A stretch of 9,383 nucleotides of DNA from an uncultured Clostridia bacterium (GTDB lineage: Bacteria > Bacillota > Clostridia > Oscillospirales > Oscillospiraceae), in contig CAMNHH010000089.1 of the NCBI GenBank assembly GCA_946539175.1, positions 1-9,383 of the forward strand, in the 5' to 3' direction. Positions 1-5,914 of this stretch are shown in pieces. The translations under genes were made by a program, and so were the position numbers. Each line of letters opens with the position of its first letter. The stretch's first letter is position 1. Under the pieces are notes generated by a model. It saw nothing but the letters and a program-made list of their open reading frames with translations, had not been told where the DNA came from and did no database searches.

Positions 1-688
1 TCTCCTTGTCGGTGGGGGTGAAGTAGTACTCGATGTGGCACTGGCCGCAGCTCAGGGTGCCGGGGTTGATGCTCTGGACGTTGCCGCCCAGGGCCTTGTT
101 CACGTAGGTATGGGTGACACGCAGCTCGCCGTTGTTGCCGGCGCTGTTGCCGTGGCAGGTGTAGCAGCTGACCGCCTCGCCCTCCGTATTGATCTGGTTC
201 CAGACCTCCTCGAAGTCGTAGGTGTAGGCCTCCACGCCCTTATCCTGCACCAGCTTGGCAAAGTTGGGGGTTTTGCAGGTGAGGCAGTTGGCGGTGGCGT
301 GGGGACGGGCAGTGTGGTGCACGTCCTCCAGGGTGTAGCTGTGGCCCCGGGCGGAGCCGTACTCCTTGGCGAAGCCGTAGCCCTCGTAGAGGTTCACCAG
401 ATAGGGATCCTGGGCCAGGTAGTCCACGATCTCGTCGTTCTTGCCGTTGGCTTCCATGGAATCGACGATGTAGGGGAAGGCCGTCTTCCAGGCAGCGGCC
501 TGGATGGTGCCGTCATAGCCGGTCTCCGCCGGAGCCTCGGCGCTGAGCTGGGTCAGCTCCTCCCGGGTCAGCGCCTGGGTGTGGTAGCGGACGTCCTGAT
601 GATTCAGCACGCCGCTGAGCAGCAGCACCGCCACCGCCACGATCACAAGACCGCAGACGATCTTCCAGACGATGGTTTTTTTGTCCAT
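1..688 (-). CDS. nrfA: Ammonia-forming cytochrome c nitrite reductase, NrfA (3' end cut by window edge)
   Basis: NrfA reduces nitrite to ammonium with six electrons on the outer face of the membrane. The 229 visible residues (about half of the usual ~480) show an N-terminal hydrophobic segment (about residues 7-27) with no obvious cleavage site, then CLTCK (135-139), the lysine-ligated active-site heme that defines NrfA. CYTCH (175-179) and CGQCH (214-218) follow as hemes 2 and 3. SARGH (112-116) carries the conserved active-site Arg, and EYYF after heme 3 gives the Glu/Tyr calcium ligands and active-site Tyr of the family. Hemes 4 and 5 lie outside the window. The ATG at 688-686 follows AAAGGAGA closely. 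The gene begins 15 nt after the rnfB stop, so it should be cotranscribed with rnf. No nrfH precedes it. The family call is near certain; membrane anchoring by an uncleaved signal is inferred. Confidence 0.95.
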   Translation of the reverse strand, partial: MDKKTIVWKIVCGLVIVAVAVLLLSGVLNHQDVRYHTQALTREELTQLSAEAPAETGYDGTIQAAAWKTAFPYIVDSMEANGKNDEIVDYLAQDPYLVNLYEGYGFAKEYGSARGHSYTLEDVHHTARPHATANCLTCKTPNFAKLVQDKGVEAYTYDFEEVWNQINTEGEAVSCYTCHGNSAGNNGELRVTHTYVNKALGGNVQSINPGTLSCGQCHIEYYFTPTDKE

Positions 689-703
689 AGTTCTCTCTCC
701 TTT

Positions 704-1504
704 TCAGTTCGCGTTGGCAGGGGGTGTAATGACCCGGACCGGGCATTTCTCCACGCACTTGCCGCACTGGGTACAGGCGGCGTAATCCACGTGGGCCAGG
801 TTGTTGGTGACGGTGATGGCGCCGGCCTCACACTGCTTCGTGCAGAGCATGCAGCCGATGCAGCCGGCGGAGCAGACCTGCTTCACCTGGGGGCCTCTGT
901 CCCGGTTGGAGCAGCGCACCGCCACCCGGTTGTGCTCGGGGATCAGCTCGATCAGGCCCTTGGGGCAGGCCTTGGCGCACAGGCCGCAGCCCACGCAGCG
1001 GCGGCGGTCCACCATGGCCACGCCGTCCACCACCCGGATGGCCTGCTCGGGGCAGGCCTTCACGCAGGAGCCCAGCCCCAGGCAGCCGTAGTCGCAGTCG
1101 GCCACGGCAATGCCGGCCCGGGCCGCGCTGGCGCAGTCGGGGACGCCGATGTAGTTGCCCTGGTTCTTGGTGAACTCGCAGCTGCCCTTGCAGCGGACGA
1201 AGGCCACCCGCCGCTCCACGGCGCCGGCCTGGACGCCCATGATGGCCCCCACCTTTTCCGCCACGGGGGCTCCGCCCACGGGACAGCCGTTTACGGGGGC
1301 CTCCCCCCGGGCGATGGCGGCGGCCATGGCGTCACAGCCCGCAAAGCCGCAGGCGCCGCAGTTGTTGCCGGGCAGGACCTCCCGGACGGCGGCCTCCCGC
1401 TCGTCCACCTCCACGGCGAATTTCTTCCCCGTGAAGACCAGGCCCGCGCCCACGATCAGACCGATGACGGTAATGACCGCTGTGGTAATCAAAATAATGT
1501 CCAT
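704..1504 (-). CDS. rnfB: Rnf complex subunit B, polyferredoxin
   Basis: RnfB is the iron-sulfur subunit that accepts electrons from reduced ferredoxin at the cytoplasmic face and passes them into the Rnf membrane core. The 266-residue protein has one N-terminal membrane helix (about 3-25). A 4Fe-4S domain follows with C49, C52, C57 and C74, where the text reads NNCGACGFAGC. The ferredoxin-like C-terminal half contains CLGLGSCVKACP (141-152), CVGCGLCAKACP (170-181), CIGCMLCTKQC (215-225) and CTQCGKCVEKCP (244-255). Further conserved cysteines are at 105, 109, 124, 137, 198 and 211. In all 25 cysteines suggest about six 4Fe-4S clusters, as in clostridial and Thermotoga RnfB rather than the shorter proteobacterial form. 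The ATG follows GGAGG, and the gene starts 10 nt after the rnfA stop. It is the last rnf gene before nrfA. Confidence 0.97.
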   Translation of the reverse strand: MDIILITTAVITVIGLIVGAGLVFTGKKFAVEVDEREAAVREVLPGNNCGACGFAGCDAMAAAIARGEAPVNGCPVGGAPVAEKVGAIMGVQAGAVERRVAFVRCKGSCEFTKNQGNYIGVPDCASAARAGIAVADCDYGCLGLGSCVKACPEQAIRVVDGVAMVDRRRCVGCGLCAKACPKGLIELIPEHNRVAVRCSNRDRGPQVKQVCSAGCIGCMLCTKQCEAGAITVTNNLAHVDYAACTQCGKCVEKCPVRVITPPANAN

Positions 1505-1514
1505 GGCAGCCTCC

Positions 1515-2096
1515 TCAGAAGGTCAGGCCGGAGAAGCCCATAAATGCAATGGACATCAGGGCCGCGGCGATCAGGACGATGGGCGCGCCCCGCAGGGGGG
1601 CGGGCAGATCCTCCTCGTTGATGCGGCTGCGGATACCCGCCAGCAGCACAATGGCCAGGGTGTAGCCCAGGGCGGTGCCGAAGCCCGCCAGCACAGACTC
1701 GATGAAGTTGTAGCCGTTCTGCACGTTGGTCAGCGCCACGCCCAGCACGGCGCAGTTGGTGGTGATCAGGGGCAGGAAGATGCCCAGGGCTTTGTAGACC
1801 GCGGGGGAGTTCTTCTTGAGGAACATCTCCACGATCTGCACCAGGGCCGCGATCACCAGGATGAAGACGATGGTCTTCATGAACTCCAGGCCCAGGGGGG
1901 CCAGCACGTAGGTGTAGAGCAGCCAGGCCACGGCGGAGGCGATGGTGATGACGAAGATCACCGCGCCGCCCAGGGAGGCGGAGGCCTTCATCTGCTTGGA
2001 CACGCCCAAAAACGAGCAGATGCCCAAAAACTGGCTCAGCACCACGTTGTTGATCAGGGCGCCGGAAATGATGATCAGAAGCAGATTATGGTTCAT
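1515..2096 (-). CDS. rnfA: Rnf complex subunit A, integral membrane protein
   Basis: RnfA forms, with RnfE, the pseudo-symmetric membrane core that carries electrons across the bilayer. The 193-residue sequence is the usual length for RnfA/RsxA/NqrE and is almost entirely hydrophobic (about six helices). It opens with the family signature around ALINNVVLSQFLGICSFLG (13-31). Cys27 and Cys115 (in TTNCAVLG) lie in the two inverted-repeat halves; in characterised homologues these cysteines help ligate the intramembrane iron-sulfur centre shared with RnfE. The gene overlaps the rnfE stop by 4 nt (ATGA), implying translational coupling and equal subunit amounts. Confidence 0.97.
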   Translation of the reverse strand: MNHNLLLIIISGALINNVVLSQFLGICSFLGVSKQMKASASLGGAVIFVITIASAVAWLLYTYVLAPLGLEFMKTIVFILVIAALVQIVEMFLKKNSPAVYKALGIFLPLITTNCAVLGVALTNVQNGYNFIESVLAGFGTALGYTLAIVLLAGIRSRINEEDLPAPLRGAPIVLIAAALMSIAFMGFSGLTF

Positions 2097-2773
2097 TTTG
2101 CCGCCTCCTTCCCGCTGTCACACCGGGCGGCACAGTTGGCGCAGCAGCCGTCGCAGCCGCTTTCCACCAGCTGGCGCTGCCGGGTCTTGATGCCGATGGC
2201 GTTCATGATGATGATGAACAGGGCGATCACCAGGAAGGCCCCGGGAGGCTGGACGAAGATGCCCATGGGCTCCACGGCCTGGGGCAGGATCCGGACGCCG
2301 AAGCAGCTGCCGCTGCCCAGGATCTCCCGGACCGCGCCCGCCAGGGTCAGCGCCGCGGTGAAGCCCAGGCCCATGCCGACGCCGTCCATGACGGAGAGCA
2401 GGGGGCCGTTCTTGTTGGCGTAGGCCTCGGCCCGGCCCAGGATGATGCAGTTCACCACGATCAGAGGGATGTAGATGCCCAGGGCCTCATAGACCGCGGG
2501 CAGATAGGCCTCGATCAGAAGCTCCGTGACCGTGACCAGGGAGGCCACGATGACGATGTAGGCGGGCAGCCGGACCTGATCCGGGATCACCTTCCGCAGC
2601 AGGGAGATGACCAGGTTGGACAGGACCAGCACCGCCAGGGTGGACAGGCCCATGCCGATGCCGTTGGAGGCTCTTGTGGAGACCGCCAGGGTGGGACACA
2701 TGCCCAGCATCAGCACCAGGGTGGGATTTTCCTTGATGAGGCCGTTGTAAAGCCGTTCCAGATATTTGTTCAT
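2093..2773 (-). CDS. rnfE: Rnf complex subunit E, integral membrane protein with Cys-rich tail
   Basis: RnfE is the partner of RnfA in the membrane core. The 226-residue protein has about six hydrophobic helices. Conserved signatures include NPTLVLMLGMCPTLAVS (16-32, Cys26) and VNCIILGRAEAYA (107-119, Cys109), the two cysteines expected to share the RnfA/RnfE iron-sulfur centre. GSGSCFGVRILP follows near 153-164. After the last helix the protein ends in a polar, cysteine-rich tail, GCDGCCANCAARC (206-218), with five cysteines in twelve residues, which the textbook family core does not require. The ATG lies 1 nt past the rnfD/G stop and uses the AGGGGGGAG at the end of that gene as ribosome binding site. 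The stop overlaps the rnfA start. Confidence 0.97.
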   Translation of the reverse strand: MNKYLERLYNGLIKENPTLVLMLGMCPTLAVSTRASNGIGMGLSTLAVLVLSNLVISLLRKVIPDQVRLPAYIVIVASLVTVTELLIEAYLPAVYEALGIYIPLIVVNCIILGRAEAYANKNGPLLSVMDGVGMGLGFTAALTLAGAVREILGSGSCFGVRILPQAVEPMGIFVQPPGAFLVIALFIIIMNAIGIKTRQRQLVESGCDGCCANCAARCDSGKEAAK

Positions 2774-2774
2774 C

Positions 2775-4319
2775 TTACTCCCCCCTTAACTGCGTATTGA
2801 TGAAGTCCAGACCGGCGTTCACCGCGTTGACCACGGCCTTGCTGGTGATGGTGACGCCGGTGATGCCGTCAATCTCCTGGCCCAGGGTCAGCCGCGCCGC
2901 GCTCTGGCCGGCAAAGCGGTTCATGAAGTCCGGCTCGCCGCAGAGCATGCCCTTGCCGGGGGTCTCATGGAGCTCGGTGAAGGAGATGGCGTTGATCGTG
3001 CCATCGGCGCTGACGCCCAGCGACAACGTCACGTTGCCGTCGTAGCCCTCGGCGGAGGTCACGGACACGGCGTAGCCCACCACGTTGCCCGCGGCGTCCT
3101 TGCCCACCATGGCCTCGTTGATGTAGACCCGGCCGAAGCCGCTGCCGTAGACCTCGCCGTTCAGCAGGGCCACCTTGTTCTCCTGGGACTCGAAGCTCTC
3201 GGCCTCGGGCAGCACCGCCTTGTAGGCAGCCGCGGAGGCGGCCTTCTTCTGCTCGTCGATGGTCTCCTTGGTCATGGAGTAGGCGCCGGAGAGGGCCAGG
3301 CCCGCGATCAGGGCGATGACGGTCAGGGCGATGACGGGCTTGGGGATCCGCTGGGACAGGGGCTTGCGGACCCAGCCGGGGGTCCGGCGCTCGATGGCCG
3401 TGCGGCGGAAGGCGTAGGGCTTATCCACGATGTAGTGGTCGATCAGGGGAACGAAGAGGTTGGCGGTGATGATGGAGTAGCTGAAGGAGTCCGCCGCGGA
3501 GCCGAAGAGCCGGAACAGGGCGCCCAGCACGCCGATCAGCACGCCGTAGAAGGTCTGGCCCAGACGGCTCATGGGGGAGGTGACGTAGTCGGTGGCCATG
3601 AAGAAGGCGCCCAGCACCACGCCGCCGCCGCAGAGATGGGCGGCCAGGAAGCCGGGGTCGAAGCCCTTGCCCCCGAAGAAGCCGATGAAGGCGGTGAAGG
3701 ACAGCAGCACGGAGATCCAGATCTGGCCGTGGATGATGTCGAAGGCCCAAAGCGCCAGGCCGCCGATCAGCAGGCCCAGGATGGAGCCGCCGATGACGCC
3801 GTTGGCGGAGCCCAGGAACATGGAGCTGATGTTCACCACCTTGCCCGCCGCCAGCTCCGCGCAGGGGGTGGCGGAGGCCACGCCGTCGATGCCGTAGACG
3901 GTCATGGCGCCGGGGAAGGAGATCAGAAGGAAGCAGCGGGCCGCCAGGGCCGGGTTGATGAAGTTCTTGCCCAGGCCGCCGAAGGCGCATTTCACCACCA
4001 GAATGGCGAAGATGGAGCCGATGATGGGGGCGTACAGGGGGGTCTGCGCGGAGAGGGTCAAAGCCAGCAGCAGGCCGGTGACCGCCGCGGAGCCGTCCTT
4101 CCAGGTGTCGCCCCGGCCGGTGAGCTTATCGAAGATCAATTCCGTGGCCACGGCGGAAATCACCGAGGTCAGAATCACCCAGAGGGCCGACAGGCCGAAG
4201 GTGACGACGCCGATGACGGTGGCCGGCATCAGGGCCAGCAGGACCATCTTCATAATAAAGGAGGTGGTCCAGAAGTCCCTCGTGTGGGGGCCGGCGGAAA
4301 GGTTCAGTCTCTGGTTCAT
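2775..4319 (-). CDS. rnfD/rnfG: Fused Rnf subunits D and G (RnfD-RnfG)
   Basis: One uninterrupted 514-residue reading frame joins two proteins that are normally separate. Residues 1-320 are RnfD: about nine to ten hydrophobic helices, family text such as GKNFINPALAARCFL (117-131) and ATDYVTSPMS (242-251), and the flavinylation-like site DGVASAT (145-151, Thr151). Residues about 321-514 are RnfG: one helix (about 328-347), then an outer FMN-binding domain with HETPGKG (451-457) and the C-terminal DGITGVT (484-490, Thr490). This matches the D-g-x-(s/t)-g-A-T motif used by the flavin transferase ApbE, except for Val at the Ala position. Both halves are of normal length, and the Arg/Lys-rich linker (about 305-327) should be cytoplasmic, so the fusion is topologically sensible. 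The start overlaps the rnfC stop by 4 nt. No ApbE gene is visible. Confidence 0.95.
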   Translation of the reverse strand: MNQRLNLSAGPHTRDFWTTSFIMKMVLLALMPATVIGVVTFGLSALWVILTSVISAVATELIFDKLTGRGDTWKDGSAAVTGLLLALTLSAQTPLYAPIIGSIFAILVVKCAFGGLGKNFINPALAARCFLLISFPGAMTVYGIDGVASATPCAELAAGKVVNISSMFLGSANGVIGGSILGLLIGGLALWAFDIIHGQIWISVLLSFTAFIGFFGGKGFDPGFLAAHLCGGGVVLGAFFMATDYVTSPMSRLGQTFYGVLIGVLGALFRLFGSAADSFSYSIITANLFVPLIDHYIVDKPYAFRRTAIERRTPGWVRKPLSQRIPKPVIALTVIALIAGLALSGAYSMTKETIDEQKKAASAAAYKAVLPEAESFESQENKVALLNGEVYGSGFGRVYINEAMVGKDAAGNVVGYAVSVTSAEGYDGNVTLSLGVSADGTINAISFTELHETPGKGMLCGEPDFMNRFAGQSAARLTLGQEIDGITGVTITSKAVVNAVNAGLDFINTQLRGE

Positions 4320-5671
4320 TTCTTACCTCCTGCCTGCTCCGCCCGCTTGCGGGCCATGATCTCCGCCTTGGTCTGCTTGAACATCTGGGTCAGCGGCCGA
4401 CGGGCCGGGCAGATGTAGGTGCAGGAGCCGCAGGCGATGCATTCCAGACCGTAGAGCTTCTTTTCGTAGCGCTCCCAGTTCTTCATGTGGATCGCGTCCG
4501 CCATCAGCGCGGGCACCAGCCCGTTGGGGCAGACGGTGGCGCAGCGGCCGCAGTGGAGGCAGAAGGTCTGGTCCTTCTCCGCCCGCTCCACCGGGTCCCG
4601 GGCCAGCAGGGTCAGCGCGTTGGTGTTCTTCTGGATGGGCACGTTCAGAGAGCCCACCGCCACGCCCATCATGGGGCCGCCGGAGAGGGCCTTGGCGGGG
4701 GTGATCCCCTCCTTCAGGCCGCCGCAGGCCTCCAGCAGCTGGGCGAAGCTGGTGCCGTCCCGGGCGATGAAGTTGCCCGGCTCCTTCACGGCCTCGCCGG
4801 TGACCGTGAGCACGTGGCTGAACAAGGGCTCGTTCCAGGCCACGGCCCGGCCGATGGCGTAGGCGGTGCCCACGTTCAGCACGATGCAGCCCACGTCGGC
4901 GGGCAGCATGGACACGGGAAAGTCGATGCCGGAGATGACGCGGATCAGACTGCGCTCACCGCCCTGGGGGTACTTGGTGTGCAGGGGCATGACCCGCATC
5001 CGGGCCCGGCCCTTCACGGCCTTTTCCATGGCGGCGATGGCCTCGGGCTTGTTGTCCTCGATGCCGATGACGCACTCCGCGTTGGGGAACAGGCGCAGGG
5101 TGATCTCCAGCCCCTCCACCACGTCGGCAGCCCTGCTCCGCATAAGCTGGTCATTGCAGGTGATGTAGGGCTCGCACTCGGCCCCGTTGGCAATGAGATA
5201 GCGGATCTTGCCCGGCTCCCTGGGCGCCAGCTTCACGTGGGTGGGGAAGCCCGCGCCGCCCAGGCCCACGATGCCCGCCTCCCTGACGCAGTTCAGGATC
5301 TCCTGATTGGTGACGCTGTCCGGCTCGCGCCGCCGTCCCAGGCCCTCCATGGGGGTATACAGGCCATCGTTCTCCACCACCACGCACTCGGACATGGTGC
5401 CGGCGATGGTGCGCCGCTTTTCCACGGTCTTCACCTTGCCGGAGCAGGAGCTGATGACACAGGCGGAGACGAAGCCGTCGGCCTCCGCCAGCTTCTGGCC
5501 CACCAGAACCGGATCGTTCTTCTTGACGATGGCCTTGGCCGGTTTGCCGATGTGCTGGGAAAGGGGAAACACCATCTCTCCGGGACCCGGATCAAACTGC
5601 CGCAGGGGCTTCTCCCTGCTCAGTTCCTTCCGTCCCTTTGGATGCACCCCGCCGCGAAAGGTAGGATTCAC
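4316..5671 (-). CDS. rnfC: Rnf complex subunit C, NADH/FMN-binding iron-sulfur subunit
   Basis: RnfC is the cytoplasmic subunit that exchanges electrons with NAD+/NADH through FMN and two 4Fe-4S clusters. The 451-residue protein starts with the family N-terminus NPTFRGGVHPKG (2-13). It contains the glycine-rich GLGGAGFPTH (136-145) and NGAECEPY (162-169) of the Complex I 51-kDa-like fold, KYPQGGER (233-240), and two ferredoxin motifs, CLHCGRCATVCP (371-382) and CIACGSCTYICP (411-422). The frame stays open far upstream, but the GTG at 5671-5669 is the start supported by an AGGAGG nine nt away and by the family N-terminus. An in-frame GTG at 5680 abuts the AGGAGG and cannot use it. This is the promoter-proximal gene of the rnf-nrfA unit. 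Confidence 0.97.
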   Translation of the reverse strand: MNPTFRGGVHPKGRKELSREKPLRQFDPGPGEMVFPLSQHIGKPAKAIVKKNDPVLVGQKLAEADGFVSACVISSCSGKVKTVEKRRTIAGTMSECVVVENDGLYTPMEGLGRRREPDSVTNQEILNCVREAGIVGLGGAGFPTHVKLAPREPGKIRYLIANGAECEPYITCNDQLMRSRAADVVEGLEITLRLFPNAECVIGIEDNKPEAIAAMEKAVKGRARMRVMPLHTKYPQGGERSLIRVISGIDFPVSMLPADVGCIVLNVGTAYAIGRAVAWNEPLFSHVLTVTGEAVKEPGNFIARDGTSFAQLLEACGGLKEGITPAKALSGGPMMGVAVGSLNVPIQKNTNALTLLARDPVERAEKDQTFCLHCGRCATVCPNGLVPALMADAIHMKNWERYEKKLYGLECIACGSCTYICPARRPLTQMFKQTKAEIMARKRAEQAGGKK

Positions 5672-5680
5672 TCTTATCAC

Positions 5681-5686
5681 CCTCCT
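5681..5686 (-). promoter_or_regulatory. rnfC ribosome binding site, AGGAGG
   Basis: A perfect AGGAGG on the minus strand lies 9 nt before the GTG at 5671. It fixes the rnfC start in a frame that otherwise remains open for about 1.2 kb upstream. Confidence 0.9.
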
Positions 5687-5712
5687 GGATTGTTCCGATA
5701 CCGCACAGCTCC

Positions 5713-5740
5713 GTCCGTCCGAATACCTCCCAGGACAGAC
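5713..5740 (-). promoter_or_regulatory. Hairpin in the rnf 5' leader
   Basis: In the minus-strand transcript GUCUGUCC (5740-5733) can pair with GGACGGAC (5720-5713), giving 8 bp with one G-U and a 12-nt loop. The loop contains GGUAUUC (5727-5721), which is the exact complement of GAAUACC at 5756-5750, at the very start of the predicted leader. A pseudoknot or an alternative stem is therefore possible. There is no U-tract after the hairpin, so it is not an intrinsic terminator. It lies about 27 nt before the rnfC ribosome binding site. Function unknown. Confidence 0.45.
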
Positions 5741-5765
5741 TGCGCCTATGGTATTCCTATTGAAC

Positions 5766-5794
5766 AGCATACCACATTTTCCGCCAAAAGGCAA
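5766..5794 (-). promoter_or_regulatory. Predicted sigma-70-type promoter of the rnf-nrfA unit
   Basis: On the minus strand TTGCCT (5794-5789) and TATGCT (5771-5766) are separated by exactly 17 bp, and the -10 box is preceded by TGG, giving an extended -10. Transcription would start near 5759, leaving a leader of about 88 nt before rnfC. It is the only convincing promoter seen upstream of rnfC. The spacer contains the shared GGCGGAAAATG element. Confidence 0.7.
5775..5785 (-). promoter_or_regulatory. Shared 11-bp element, rnf copy
   Basis: GGCGGAAAATG on the minus strand sits between the -35 and -10 boxes of the rnf promoter. An identical copy lies in the divergent promoter at 5832-5842 on the plus strand. 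A shorter CGGAAA at 5795-5800 mirrors this copy (TTTCCG at 5778-5783) around the -35 box. A regulator bound here would block polymerase. Operator function is inferred. Confidence 0.4.
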
Positions 5795-5804
5795 CGGAAA
5801 TTTG

Positions 5805-5821
5805 TTGATTTTTTCGATCAA
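5805..5821. repeat. Inverted repeat TTGAT-N7-ATCAA between the divergent promoters
   Basis: TTGAT (5805-5809) and ATCAA (5817-5821) form a perfect 5-bp inverted repeat. The half-sites equal those of FNR-type boxes, but the 7-bp spacer is longer than the 4 bp of a true FNR site. Its centre is about 54 bp upstream of the predicted rnf start and about 69 bp upstream of the predicted lux-like start. It may be a regulator site; short inverted repeats in AT-rich DNA also arise by chance. Confidence 0.3.
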
Positions 5822-5831
5822 GGCCCCAGGC

Positions 5832-5842
5832 GGCGGAAAATG
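5832..5842 (+). promoter_or_regulatory. Shared 11-bp element, lux-like copy
   Basis: GGCGGAAAATG on the plus strand ends 4 bp before the -35 box of the luxE-like promoter. It is identical to the copy in the rnf promoter spacer (5785-5775, minus strand), in the same orientation relative to transcription. The different position (upstream of -35 versus inside the spacer) would allow opposite effects on the two operons. This is inference only. Confidence 0.4.
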
Positions 5843-5846
5843 GAAG

Positions 5847-5875
5847 TTGAAACCCGGAGCTCCATGGTATATAGT
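5847..5875 (+). promoter_or_regulatory. Predicted sigma-70-type promoter of the luxE-luxC operon
   Basis: TTGAAA (5847-5852) and TATAGT (5870-5875) are separated by exactly 17 bp, each one mismatch from consensus. Transcription would begin near 5882, about 33 nt before the luxE-like GTG. The -10 box lies just after an in-frame ATG at 5864, which argues against that ATG as the start. Confidence 0.75.
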
Positions 5876-5902
5876 ATAGGCAAAGACGGCAATCGATTCT
5901 GT

Positions 5903-5909
5903 GAGGTGA
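5903..5909 (+). promoter_or_regulatory. luxE-like ribosome binding site, GAGGTGA
   Basis: GAGGTGA at 5903-5909 lies 5 nt before the GTG at 5915. It supports that GTG over the upstream ATG at 5864, which has only a GGAG four nt away and precedes the predicted transcription start. Confidence 0.7.
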
Positions 5910-5914
5910 TATCC

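Noticed and set aside
35..1543. A 502-residue plus-strand open frame opposite nrfA and rnfB
   Set aside because: It is antisense to two clearly recognised genes, is dominated by Ala/Gly/Val/His/Asp as expected for the complement of GC-rich codons, and shows no domain.
2967..4418. A 483-residue plus-strand open frame opposite rnfD/G
   Set aside because: Composition is low-complexity (Gly, Asp, His, Gln, Ala) and it mirrors the codon structure of the conserved fusion gene on the other strand.
5805..5821. True FNR or Rex operator
   Set aside because: The spacer is 7 bp rather than the 4 bp of an FNR box, and the right half does not match the TTAACAA half of a Rex site. Kept only as an unassigned inverted repeat.
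4487..5914. Upstream extension of the luxE-like frame across rnfC
   Set aside because: The frame is open only because of GC bias; family similarity begins after 5915, where the GTG has a ribosome binding site and a promoter lies just upstream.
5864..5914. ATG at 5864 as the luxE-like start
   Set aside because: It lies upstream of the predicted transcription start near 5882, overlaps the region just before the -10 box, and has a poorly spaced GGAG; the added 17 residues do not resemble the family.
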